Below are positions 25,233-32,969 of a DNA stretch of 64,000 bases, piece after piece. The position numbers and the translations under genes are program-made. This stretch comes from Cohnella sp. OV330 (GTDB lineage Bacteria; Bacillota; Bacilli; Paenibacillales; Paenibacillaceae). The stretch is from NCBI RefSeq assembly GCF_900112065.1, contig NZ_FOKE01000001.1, forward strand, positions 636,828-700,827, read 5' to 3'. Numbering within the stretch: position 1 is the stretch's first letter; every line of letters starts with the position of its first letter. The notes below the pieces were generated by a model. That model did no database searches and was not told where the DNA came from. It saw nothing but the letters and a program-made list of their open reading frames with translations.

Positions 25233-26060
25233 TTAGCCTTTGACTGCGCCTGCCGCTACGCCGCTGATGATCTGTTTCGACATCAAGGCGAAGAAGACGA
25301 GCAGCGGGATGACGGAGATGGCGATGCCGACATACTGGGCGCCGAAGTCGGAGGAGAACGCCGACTTGACGCTGGCGATCATGACGGGAAGGGTCTGCTT
25401 GTCGTTGTCGAACAGGATGATCATCGGGGTCAGGAAGTCGTTCCATTTGCCGATGAAGGAGAAGATCGCGAGCGTCGCGATGGCCGGCCCCATGAGCGGG
25501 AGCACGATCCGGTGGAAGATCCGCCACTCCCCGCAGCCGTCGATCCGCCCGGATTCGATGATCTCGTCGGGGATCGAAGCGTCCGCGAACTGGCGCATCA
25601 GGAAGATGCCGAACGCGTTGTACAACGATTGAAGCAGCAGCGGCCAGTACGTATCGGTCAGCTGCAGCATGCTCATGACCTTATAAAAGCCGATGATGCC
25701 GAGTTGTCCCGGGATCATCATCGTGCCGAGTACGAACAAGAACAGGAAGTTCCGGTAGCGGAAGCGGTACTTGGAGAAGCCGAAGCCCGCCAACGCCGCG
25801 AAGTAGACGTTGAGGATCGTCGCCGTGACCGAGATGAACACGGTGTTCGCGAAGCCGCGCCAGATGTTGACGGAGCCGACGAGCCGGTTATAGTTGTTCG
25901 CAAGCTCCGTGCCGGGCCACAGCAGCAGCTTGCTGGCGATCTCGGAGTTCGCGTGGGTCGACGTAATGAGCATGCTGTAGAAAGGAACGAGACAAACGAA
26001 CGAGACGGCGGCCAGCAAGAGATACAGCAAGGCTTTGGTGTGGGTATATCCGGATCTCAT
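25233..26060 (-). CDS. Carbohydrate ABC transporter permease (MalG-like)
   Basis: 275 aa with six membrane segments. The cytoplasmic EAA loop is IPDEIIESGRIDGCGEWRIFHRIVLPLMGPA, which contacts the ATPase. It pairs with the MalF-like permease encoded 15 bp upstream and the lipoprotein encoded downstream. ATG at 26060 with GGAGGCG upstream. Confidence 0.95.
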   Translation of the reverse strand: MRSGYTHTKALLYLLLAAVSFVCLVPFYSMLITSTHANSEIASKLLLWPGTELANNYNRLVGSVNIWRGFANTVFISVTATILNVYFAALAGFGFSKYRFRYRNFLFLFVLGTMMIPGQLGIIGFYKVMSMLQLTDTYWPLLLQSLYNAFGIFLMRQFADASIPDEIIESGRIDGCGEWRIFHRIVLPLMGPAIATLAIFSFIGKWNDFLTPMIILFDNDKQTLPVMIASVKSAFSSDFGAQYVGIAISVIPLLVFFALMSKQIISGVAAGAVKG

Positions 26061-26074
26061 ATGCGAGGCGCCTC

Positions 26075-26947
26075 CTATTCCTTTGTTCTCGTGGCCAGTG
26101 TCGTGATCGCGGTGAAAAACATAACGACGACGAAGATTCCGTAGGCGACGGCCGAACCATAGCTGTAGTCGAAGTTTTTGAATGCGGTCTCATACAGGTA
26201 CATGATCATCGTGCGCGTCGAGTTGCCCGGACCGTCCCCCAGCATGAGGGGCGCGTCGAACAGTTGCAGGCCCCCGATGACCGAGGTGATGAAAGTGAAC
26301 AGCATGACCGGGCGGAGCAGCGGCAGAATGATCCGGCGGATGATGATCGGCTTCGTCGCCCCGTCCACCTCGGCAGCCTCGTATACTTCCTTGGAAATGC
26401 CCTGTAGACCGGCGATGAAGATAATGAGATTAAACCCGAAGTATTGCCAGCAGATGACGCCCGCGACGATGATCCGCGACCACCAGGGATTGTTGAACCA
26501 ATTGACCGGATCGTTGACGAGGCCGATGTTCATGAGCACCTTGTTGATGCTGCCCGTCTGCCAGTCGAACATGAGGCTGAACAGAACGCCGAGCGTGACC
26601 GGCGTGACGATGTGCGGGAAGTAGAATACCGCCCGGAAAAAATGCTTGCCCCGGATGAACCGTTCGTTCAGGATGAGCGCGAGCCCGAGCGCGAGCAAGA
26701 TCTGCGGGACGATCGACATGATCCAGATAATTAGCGTGCTGCCGATCGTCTGGAAGAAGAAGCTGTCGTGAATCAGTCGGGTATAGTTGGCGGCGCCGAC
26801 GTATACCGGATCGCTGAAGCCGTCCCACTTGGTCAGGCTGAGATAGAAGGTATACAGAATCGGCGCCAGGCCGATGAGCAGAAATCCGATAAAAAACGGC
26901 GCGATGAAAATGTAACCGTAGAAGGACTTGTTGATTTTCGTGTTCAT
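26075..26947 (-). CDS. Carbohydrate ABC transporter permease (MalF-like)
   Basis: 290 aa from the ATG at 26947 (GAGGG upstream; TTG 26956 also in frame). Six membrane helices, with N-terminal FYGYIFIAPFFIGFLLIGLAP and EAA loop KEVYEAAEVDGATKPIIIRRI. First transporter gene after the LacI regulator, separated by 20 bp, so probably co-transcribed with it and controlled by it. Confidence 0.94.
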   Translation of the reverse strand: MNTKINKSFYGYIFIAPFFIGFLLIGLAPILYTFYLSLTKWDGFSDPVYVGAANYTRLIHDSFFFQTIGSTLIIWIMSIVPQILLALGLALILNERFIRGKHFFRAVFYFPHIVTPVTLGVLFSLMFDWQTGSINKVLMNIGLVNDPVNWFNNPWWSRIIVAGVICWQYFGFNLIIFIAGLQGISKEVYEAAEVDGATKPIIIRRIILPLLRPVMLFTFITSVIGGLQLFDAPLMLGDGPGNSTRTMIMYLYETAFKNFDYSYGSAVAYGIFVVVMFFTAITTLATRTKE

Positions 26948-26967
26948 GCGCATCAACCCTCTTTTAA

Positions 26968-27984
26968 TCAGATGGAAGTCGGTCTGTCGCAGGAATCGCG
27001 GACGACTAGATGGGGCTTCAGCAAGCTGAAAGAGCGGCTGTCGACACTCTCATACTCCCCCTCGATCCGGCGGAATAATCCGTCGGCCGCCAGCATGCCG
27101 ATCTCCTGGAACGGCTGCCGCACGGTCGTGAGCGACGGGAACACCCACTCCGAGATCGAGATGTCGTCGAAGCCGACGAGCGAGAGCCGCGAAGGCACGC
27201 TCAGTCCCTGCTCCTGGATCGCCCGGAGCGCGCCGATCGCCGTCTCGTCGTTCGAAGCCACGACGGCCGTGAATCCCCCGACCTTCAGCAGCTTGCGCAT
27301 CGCCTCGTAGCCCCCTTGGTTGCTCCAATCGGACTCTGAGATCCAGGCCGGGTTCGCCGCCAGACCGAGCGCCTCCATCGATTGGCGGAAGCCCTTGAGC
27401 CGATACTTGCTCGCGCCGGCATGCGGCGGGCCCGCGATGTAGGCGATCTCCCGGTGGCCGAGGCCGTGCAAGTAACTCACGATCTCCTCAAGGCCTGCAG
27501 CGTTGTCGACGTCGACCGACATGAGCCCTTCCATCTCGCCGTGATCTCCGACGAGCGCGATCGGGTAGGCCGAGTCTCTGAATTCGGCCAAGTCTTCCTC
27601 GGTCCGCTTCTGGAAGCTGACGAGGATCAGCCCGTCGACCTGGCCCTCGTACAGCAGCGACAAGAACTCCCGCTCGCTGCCGTAATTGGACGTCCAGCTG
27701 TAGAAGATACAATTGAAGCCTCTGCGCCCCGCGACGATCTCGATGCCGCGGATGATGCCCGAGTAGAACACGTTCGAGATATTGTCGACGACGACGCCGA
27801 TCGTGTTGGTCTTATCCATGACCAGCCTGCGGGCATTGGCGTTGCGGTGAAAGTTAAGCTCCTCGATCGCCCGGTCCAGCGCCTCCTGCGTGGCGCGCTT
27901 GACCTTCTGCCCGTTGAGATAACGGGATACCGTGCTTTTGGAAGTATTGGCAAGTCTCGCTACGTCGTGAATGGTAGGTCCCAT
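26968..27984 (-). CDS. LacI/GalR family transcriptional regulator
   Basis: 338 aa from the ATG at 27984. An in-frame extension of 95 residues upstream is leader RNA, because it crosses two of the operators. The N-terminal helix-turn-helix is PTIHDVARLANTSKSTVSRYLNG with the hinge helix NANARRLVM; a periplasmic-binding-protein-like effector domain follows (IGVVVDNISNVFYSGIIRGIE; PSRLSLVGFDDISISEW). It should repress its own gene and the downstream ABC transporter/catabolic genes by binding GGGAACGTTCCC, three copies of which lie in its leader, and be released by a sugar from the locus. Confidence 0.95.
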   Translation of the reverse strand: MGPTIHDVARLANTSKSTVSRYLNGQKVKRATQEALDRAIEELNFHRNANARRLVMDKTNTIGVVVDNISNVFYSGIIRGIEIVAGRRGFNCIFYSWTSNYGSEREFLSLLYEGQVDGLILVSFQKRTEEDLAEFRDSAYPIALVGDHGEMEGLMSVDVDNAAGLEEIVSYLHGLGHREIAYIAGPPHAGASKYRLKGFRQSMEALGLAANPAWISESDWSNQGGYEAMRKLLKVGGFTAVVASNDETAIGALRAIQEQGLSVPSRLSLVGFDDISISEWVFPSLTTVRQPFQEIGMLAADGLFRRIEGEYESVDSRSFSLLKPHLVVRDSCDRPTSI

Positions 27985-28103
27985 GGTTCTTCCTGCTTTC
28001 CTTGGATGGTGTAGGTTCTCGCCAACGTTCAGGTCGCTTCGGCGCCCCTTATGGTACGCCGGCGACCGACGGAGCAAGTAACCACCGATGAACGGATGAT
28101 TTC

Positions 28104-28115
28104 GGGAACGTTCCC
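28104..28115. promoter_or_regulatory. LacI-type operator 1 (GGGAACGTTCCC)
   Basis: A perfect 12-bp palindrome with the central CG typical of LacI/GalR operators, 120 bp upstream of the regulator start codon. A TAAAAT -10-like sequence abuts it on the minus strand. Confidence 0.85.
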
Positions 28116-28248
28116 ATTTTAACACGAGACCGGAAATTGCGGTATTTCTTCGTTGCGATGTTGCGAAAGATTGCTCTACGTCGTACCGCCAAATTTCATT
28201 CGACACGAATGCGACAACCAACTCTACCCTTATCTGCAACGACTCAAG

Positions 28249-28262
28249 CAAAAACGCTTTCA
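28249..28262 (-). promoter_or_regulatory. Possible CcpA cre site
   Basis: TGAAAGCGTTTTTG on the minus strand matches the cre consensus except near its 3' end. It sits 10 bp from operator 2, in the leader of a sugar utilisation locus, where carbon catabolite repression would be expected. Confidence 0.4.
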
Positions 28263-28272
28263 ATTTCATTTT

Positions 28273-28284
28273 GGGAACGTTCCT
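28273..28284. promoter_or_regulatory. LacI-type operator 2 (GGGAACGTTCCT)
   Basis: Same palindrome with one end base changed. It lies 169 bp from operator 1, close to an integral number of helical turns, which would suit DNA looping. Confidence 0.8.
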
Positions 28285-28439
28285 ATTTTTTTGATAAAAG
28301 AGACCGGCGAAACTTAAGTTTCTGCGTTCGTTGATACGACGGCTCGCTATTACCGTGTCGTTGCTCCCCCTACACGAAGCGGCTCAGCCAGCACTCTGTT
28401 TTACGCTAACCTTGCTCATTCATTGCATCGCATTGTTTT

Positions 28440-28451
28440 GGGAACGTTCCC
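28440..28451. promoter_or_regulatory. LacI-type operator 3 (GGGAACGTTCCC)
   Basis: A third perfect palindrome 167 bp from operator 2 and about 25-35 bp downstream of the predicted transcription start, a roadblock position. Extended match TTGGGAACGTTCCCAA. Confidence 0.85.
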
Positions 28452-28480
28452 AATTATGATATTAAAATGTGTATGCGCTT

Positions 28481-28509
28481 ATATTACAAACATAACGTCC
28501 TCTTGTCAA
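28481..28509 (-). promoter_or_regulatory. SigmaA promoter of the LacI/ABC sugar locus
   Basis: TTGACA (28509-28504), a 17-bp spacer and TAATAT (28486-28481) on the minus strand. Transcription from here gives a leader of about 490 nt containing all three operators. Confidence 0.75.
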
Positions 28510-28606
28510 TAGCTCGACAGCGGTTTTCCTCGTCCTGCGTTCCACTTGCAGCGGATGGAAGTTAACGGTATATTTGATCCTATAAATACCTTTGCGCGTG
28601 AAGAAC

Positions 28607-28638
28607 ACCGCCTCTCCAACTGGAGAAGGCGGTTTTTT
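28607..28638 (+). terminator. Intrinsic terminator-like hairpin ahead of the broken nuclease-like gene
   Basis: ACCGCCTCTCC and GGAGAAGGCGGT form a strong stem followed by TTTTTT on the plus strand. Only about 30 bp later comes AGGGGGAG and a TTG start, so this could be an attenuator or the end of a short upstream transcript (weak -35/-10 TTGCAG and TATATT around 28549-28577). Confidence 0.7.
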
Positions 28639-28667
28639 ATGTTCTATTTTAGGGGGAGATCGCAATA

Positions 28668-29318
28668 TTGGACGAACAGTAAGCTCGATGGCTGGAGGAG
28701 CAGCGCCGGGGCCGGACAGGCGAATCGCTGCGCAGGCTTACAGAAGGACATGCGTTTAACGAGTCCCTATTCGCCAAACAAATCTGGTTGTCGGCGGTGG
28801 GCAACTTCGATTACCTATATGCGGAATACGAGGTTCCGGGCTTTGGCGAGGGCTCGTTCTTCATCGATCATGCCTACTTGAGGCCGCCGCACAAGGTCGG
28901 ATGGGAGATCGACGATTTCAGCACGCATGGGCAGCACGCAAGTCGCCGTACGTTTGAATACGAGCGTGAAAGGCAGAACCTGCTGGTGCTGGATGGGTGG
29001 ACCGTCTTTCGCCTGCCGCTGGATATGATCCGGGAGCGCCCGCGCAAGTGCCAGCAATTCGTGCTTCAGACGCTTGGCAGATTGTACGGAGACTTCGGAG
29101 CGGACAAAGAAATAACGCTTCCGCTTAAGCAGCGTGAGATCTTGCGGTTTGCTCATAAGCTGCAACGGCCTTTTACCCCCGCCGATATACGCGTCTTTCT
29201 TGGCACTGGCGACAAACTAACACGCTTGTTGCTTCATGATCTCGTCATGAAAGGATGGCTGGACGCAGCGTCGGGCACACAGCGAGTTAGGTCGTTTCAA
29301 CTTCGGAAAAGGCATTGA
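28668..29318 (+). pseudogene. PD-(D/E)XK nuclease-like protein with winged-helix C-terminus, disrupted by an early stop
   Basis: AGGGGGAG precedes a TTG at 28668, but the fifth codon is TAA (28680-28682). Reading on in the same frame gives a continuous coding sequence (ARWLEEQRRGRTGESLRR, then LFAKQIWLSAVGNFDYLYAEY) to 29318. The middle has the DUF559/VSR-like layout: Asp in FFIDHAYL, Glu-x-Asp in GWEIDD, then RRTFEYERERQNLLVLDGW, suggesting a restriction-endonuclease-like fold. A winged-helix-like segment follows (LTRLLLHDLVMKGWLD). No good restart site follows the stop, so the product is probably lost or very poorly made. The family call is moderate confidence. Confidence 0.65.
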
Positions 29319-29330
29319 TAATGCGAATAA

Positions 29331-29378
29331 GGCGCTCAGCACTTGTTGCATACGTGTCTTACAGCCGTGCTGAGCGCC
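29331..29378. other. Long inverted repeat after the nuclease-like pseudogene
   Basis: GGCGCTCAGCAC (29331-29342) and GTGCTGAGCGCC (29367-29378) form a perfect 12-bp stem with a 24-nt loop. There is no T tract. The ACTGAGC/GCTCAGT motif also occurs in every unit of the adjacent 51-bp array. Confidence 0.75.
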
Positions 29379-29398
29379 GCTCCTCGCTAAGCTCCACC

Positions 29399-30090
29399 AT
29401 TCGCACGATGGGCGGTATTACGCACCACGCCATTCGCACAATAGCGGCACTGAATACCGTTTACCTCGCGTGGCCCCTCCATTCGCACAATAGCGGCTCT
29501 GAGCACCGTTATTGCCTCACACAGCCCCAAAATTCGCACTATAGCGGCACCGAGGACCTTTATTACCTCGCGTGGCCCCGCCATTCGCACAATAGCGGCA
29601 CTGAGCACCGTTATTGTCCCCCGTGGCCCCGCCATTTGCACAATAGCGGTACTGAGCACCGTTATTGCCTCGCACGGCCCCACCATGCGCACAATAGCGG
29701 CACTGAACACCGTTATTGTCCCCCGCGGCCCCGCCATTCGCACAATAGCGGCACTGAACACCGTTATTACCTCGCGTGGCCCCGCCATTCGCACAATAGC
29801 GGCACTGAGCACCGTTATTGCCTCGCACAGCCCCACCATTCGCACAATAGCGGCACTGAGCACCGTTATTGCCTCACACAGCCCCACCATTCGCACAATA
29901 GCGGCACTGAGCACCGTTATTGTCCCCCGTGGCCCCGCCATTCGCACAATAGCGGCACTGAACACCGTTATTACCTCGCACGGCCCCACCATGCGCACAA
30001 TAGCGGTACTGAGCACCGTTATTACCTCGCGAGGCCCCGCCATTCGCTCAATAGCGGAACTTTCTTCCGCTATCACCTCCCACCCTACCC
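29399..30090. repeat. Tandem hairpin array, 13 units of 51 bp plus a truncated unit
   Basis: Units start at 29431, 29480, 29531, then every 51 bp at 29582, 29633, 29684, 29735, 29786, 29837, 29888, 29939, 29990 and 30041; a shortened unit precedes at 29399. Each has CATTCGCACAATAGCGG, a 9-nt loop (CACTGAGCA) and CCGTTATT, so the RNA forms an 8-bp stem with one G-U pair, followed by a C-rich linker (GCCTCGCACGGCCCCAC). The last unit has the AGCGGAACTTTCTTCCGCT hairpin of the 17.7 kb array. The array directly abuts the permease stop codon. Both strands stay open because 51 is a multiple of three; no protein is inferred. Confidence 0.95.
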
Positions 30091-30894
30091 CTAGCTCCCC
30101 GCCCCCCGGTAGCGCTTCACGCCGCGGTTCCATACCGCGAGGCCGATGCCCGCGGCGATGAGGCCGACGACTGGCGTCATCCACGCCATGAAGACGTCGC
30201 GGTGCGCCTCGAGGAAGAACATCGCCGGGTACACGCCGACGAAGGCAAACGGCAGCACCCAGGTGAGCAAAAAGCGGATGCCCCGGTTGTAGATCTGGAC
30301 CGGATAGCGGCCGTAGCTCTGAATGTTGTACATAAGCGGGATGATGCCCGTCGGCGCGTCGGAGTAGAAAGAGATCGCCGCCAGCGTTACATAGATCCCC
30401 GTGTAGATGAGCACCGAGCCCAGCACCATGACGACGAGCACGAACGGGTCGTACCAGTCGAACGCGAGCCCGAGTTTCCCCCACGCCGTGCCCATGATCG
30501 CGAGCCCCACGAGCGAGGAGACGAGCGACGGCGGGTCTACGTTTTCCAGCATGACCTGCGCCAGAGAGTGGGCGGGCCGCGTCAGCACGCGGTCCATCTC
30601 GCCCTTGATGATGTAGCGGTCGCCGAAGTTCCATAGATTCGTGAAGGCGCCGAACACCCCTTGCGCGATCATGAAGTAGCCGTAGACGAATACGACCTCG
30701 GATTCGCTCCAGTCCCCGAGCGTCGGGGTATGCTGGAACACGATAAAGATGAACACGAGATTCGTCAGCGAGAACAGCAGGTCGCTCACGACCTCGACCC
30801 AGAAGTCGGCGCGGTAAGTCAGCTTCACTTTGGCGTAGTTGGCGATGTATTCCTTAAACAATCCGAACGTGTAGCCCAATCTGGACAGTCTCAT
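30091..30894 (-). CDS. ABC-2 type exporter permease (pfam06182-like), second subunit
   Basis: 267 aa with about six membrane helices (SLTNLVFIFIVF; FVYGYFMIAQGVFGAF; FVLVVMVLGSVLIYTGIYV; WVLPFAFVGVYPAMFFLE; PVVGLIAAGIGLAVW). The N-terminal YIANYAKVKLTYRADFWVEV and the central RPAHSLAQVMLE are typical of the DUF990/ABC2_membrane_6 permeases. It is the third gene of a three-gene exporter operon with the permease at 30904 and the ATPase at 31695. Substrate unknown; such systems export drugs, lipids or lantibiotics. Its 3' end runs straight into the 51-bp repeat array. Confidence 0.9.
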   Translation of the reverse strand: MRLSRLGYTFGLFKEYIANYAKVKLTYRADFWVEVVSDLLFSLTNLVFIFIVFQHTPTLGDWSESEVVFVYGYFMIAQGVFGAFTNLWNFGDRYIIKGEMDRVLTRPAHSLAQVMLENVDPPSLVSSLVGLAIMGTAWGKLGLAFDWYDPFVLVVMVLGSVLIYTGIYVTLAAISFYSDAPTGIIPLMYNIQSYGRYPVQIYNRGIRFLLTWVLPFAFVGVYPAMFFLEAHRDVFMAWMTPVVGLIAAGIGLAVWNRGVKRYRGAGS

Positions 30895-30903
30895 ATCTCT
30901 TCG

Positions 30904-31698
30904 TCAACCTCCTTGCACGAACAGCCGCTTACGCGCCGACCGCCACATGAGCACGATCGGGACGACGAGGACCGCGAACCAGCCGATTTGAATGAGCAGC
31001 GCGTGCCAAGTCTCCGCCTCGCTCGTCCTGCCCGTGAACACCGAGCTCGGCAAATACGTAATCGCCTGGAACGGCAGCCAGTCCATGGCCGCCCGCCCCC
31101 ATGCCGGGAAAAAGGCGATCGGCACGACGACGCCGGACAGCAGGTCGACGAGCACGCGTTTCAAGCGCATGAGCCCCTCGTTGTTCTCGACGAAGAAAGC
31201 GAAGAGGCCGGTCAAAATGTTGAGCTGGGTGTTGATCAGGAAGCTGAACCAGATCATGACGAAAAACACGATCCAGCGCATCGGATCCGACGGAAGCGTC
31301 ACATGGAACAGCAGCGTCGCCAGAATCATCCCCGGCACCATGAACAGCAGCAGGCGAAACACGCCCTCGCCGAAGCCCTGCATCATTTTCACCATTAAAT
31401 AATTGATCGGCCGCGTCATCTGCACCGCCACGCTGCCGTCGCGAATCTCGTTCGAGATCTCGCGGTCCAGGTTGTTGAAGTAAAAAGCGCGCGCCATCCA
31501 AGACACGGCCACGTAAGTCGTCATCTGCTCGACCGTAAAGCCTGCCAGTGTCTCGGCCTCGCCGTAGATCGCTTTCCACAGGAAGTAGTACGCGCCGATG
31601 TTAATGGCATAAACGATGATACCGCTATAATAATTAACGCGGTAAGCGAGCATCGTCAAAAAGCGGATGCGAATAAATTCGAAGTAAGCGGCGTTCAC
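30904..31698 (-). CDS. ABC-2 type exporter permease (pfam06182-like), first subunit
   Basis: 264 aa, about six membrane segments, with FIRIRFLTMLAYRVNYYSGIIVYAI at the N-terminus and DREISNEIRDGSVAVQMTRPINYLMVKM, the region that matches its paralogous partner. The start at 31698 overlaps the ATPase stop by 4 bp, so the two are coupled, and the next permease starts after 9 bp. The pair probably forms a heterodimeric channel. Confidence 0.9.
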   Translation of the reverse strand: MNAAYFEFIRIRFLTMLAYRVNYYSGIIVYAINIGAYYFLWKAIYGEAETLAGFTVEQMTTYVAVSWMARAFYFNNLDREISNEIRDGSVAVQMTRPINYLMVKMMQGFGEGVFRLLLFMVPGMILATLLFHVTLPSDPMRWIVFFVMIWFSFLINTQLNILTGLFAFFVENNEGLMRLKRVLVDLLSGVVVPIAFFPAWGRAAMDWLPFQAITYLPSSVFTGRTSEAETWHALLIQIGWFAVLVVPIVLMWRSARKRLFVQGG

Positions 31699-32861
31699 GG
31701 CTTGGTCGCCTCCGCCTGTGCGGTAGGCCGCGAACTGTCGGTGCTTGCGTTATCGCTCACTGTACCGTTGTCTGCGCCATTTTCAGCGCCGTTTGCTTCT
31801 CCGCCGCCTTCTCCATCGTCTCGGCCGCCGGGACCGCCGACCGCCAGCGCCTCCGCCGGCGTCTGCGCGCTGCCCGTCCGGTAAATCTCGCGCACGATCT
31901 CCTCGGTGTTCGTCTCGATGATCTTGATATCGCTGATCTCCATCGTGCCGACGACGCGCGACAGCACCTCCGACACGTTGATCTCGAGCGGAATCCATAC
32001 CGTCGCGGTATACGCGTCGCCGAGACTCCACTTGACGTCCAAGCCGTCCGTCAACGCGGCCAATCTGTCCACCCGCACCGCGTCGCCGAACGTGAAGACG
32101 ACCTCGCGGCCTTTGCCCCAGCGCGTCTTCAGCTCTTCCAGCCCGCCGTCGTAGATGATCCTGCCGTCGTCCAGCATGATGACGCGCGAGCAGAGCGCTT
32201 CGATGTCCTGCAGATCGTGCGTCGTGAGCAGGATCGTCGTGCCGCGTTCGCGATTGATCCGTTTCAGGAACTCGCGGATCTCCGTCTTCACGACGATGTC
32301 GAGGCCGATCGTGGGCTCGTCCAGGAACAAAATCGATGGATTGTGCAGCAGCGCCGCCGCCAGCTCGCAGCGCATCCGCTGGCCGAGGCTCAGCTTCCGC
32401 ACCGGGCGGTTCAATAGCTCGCCGAGCGATAGCGTCTCGACGAGTTCGTCAAGCAGACGCTTGAAGTCGTTTTCGCCGACGCCGTACACCTTGCGCAGCA
32501 GCCGGAACGATTCGATGACGCCGATGTCCCACCACAACTGACTCCGCTGCCCGAACACGACGCCGATGCCTTGGACGAACTTTTCCCTTTCCTTATGCGG
32601 CACGTAGCCGTTGACCTTGATATGCCCGGACGTCGGGACGAGGATGCCGGTCAGCATCTTGATCGTCGTCGACTTGCCGGCGCCGTTCTCCCCGATATAG
32701 CCGCAAATCTCGCCCTGCGGGATCTGGAAGCTGATGTCCTTGACCGCGGTCACTTCCGTATATTCGCGCTTGAAAAGGTCTTTTAGCGCCCCGCCGATGC
32801 CTTCGCGGTTTTTCTGAACATTGAACTGCTTGCGCAGATCGCGTACGTCGATGGCTAACAT
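31695..32861 (-). CDS. ABC exporter ATP-binding protein with acidic C-terminal tail
   Basis: 388 aa. Walker A GENGAGKST, signature LSLGQRMRCE, Walker B ILFLDEPT and the switch His in TTHD are all intact (NatA/DrrA type). Residues up to about 330 cover the ATPase and accessory domain; the last about 50 residues are a low-complexity Gly/Asn/Asp/Glu/Ser tail not needed for the fold. ATG at 32861 with GGAGGAAT upstream. First gene of the operon; divergent from the LCP gene. Confidence 0.94.
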   Translation of the reverse strand: MLAIDVRDLRKQFNVQKNREGIGGALKDLFKREYTEVTAVKDISFQIPQGEICGYIGENGAGKSTTIKMLTGILVPTSGHIKVNGYVPHKEREKFVQGIGVVFGQRSQLWWDIGVIESFRLLRKVYGVGENDFKRLLDELVETLSLGELLNRPVRKLSLGQRMRCELAAALLHNPSILFLDEPTIGLDIVVKTEIREFLKRINRERGTTILLTTHDLQDIEALCSRVIMLDDGRIIYDGGLEELKTRWGKGREVVFTFGDAVRVDRLAALTDGLDVKWSLGDAYTATVWIPLEINVSEVLSRVVGTMEISDIKIIETNTEEIVREIYRTGSAQTPAEALAVGGPGGRDDGEGGGEANGAENGADNGTVSDNASTDSSRPTAQAEATKP

Positions 32862-32889
32862 TCCATATTCCTCCGTGATTCGACTTAAC

Positions 32890-32919
32890 TTGATTCGAGT
32901 CGTGCGGGAACTATATAAT
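32890..32919 (+). promoter_or_regulatory. Promoter of the LCP gene
   Basis: TTGATT (32890-32895), an 18-bp spacer and a perfect TATAAT (32914-32919), about 50 bp before the LCP start codon, in the divergent gap shared with the ABC exporter operon. Confidence 0.75.
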
Positions 32920-32969
32920 TCAATATGATATCTTACAGGAGATTGATCTTAACGTAAAACGAAGGGAAC

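Noticed and set aside
26968..28269. 433-aa version of the LacI regulator with 95 extra N-terminal residues
   Set aside because: The extension crosses two operators and lacks homology; family members start at the helix-turn-helix, matching the ATG at 27984.
29431..30090. CRISPR array
   Set aside because: All 51 bp of each unit are repeated, so there are no unique spacers of constant size, and no cas genes are present.
29315..30634. Long open frames on both strands through the 29.4-30.1 kb array
   Set aside because: A 51-bp unit keeps frames open on both strands; the permease gene in another frame explains the 30.1-30.6 kb part.
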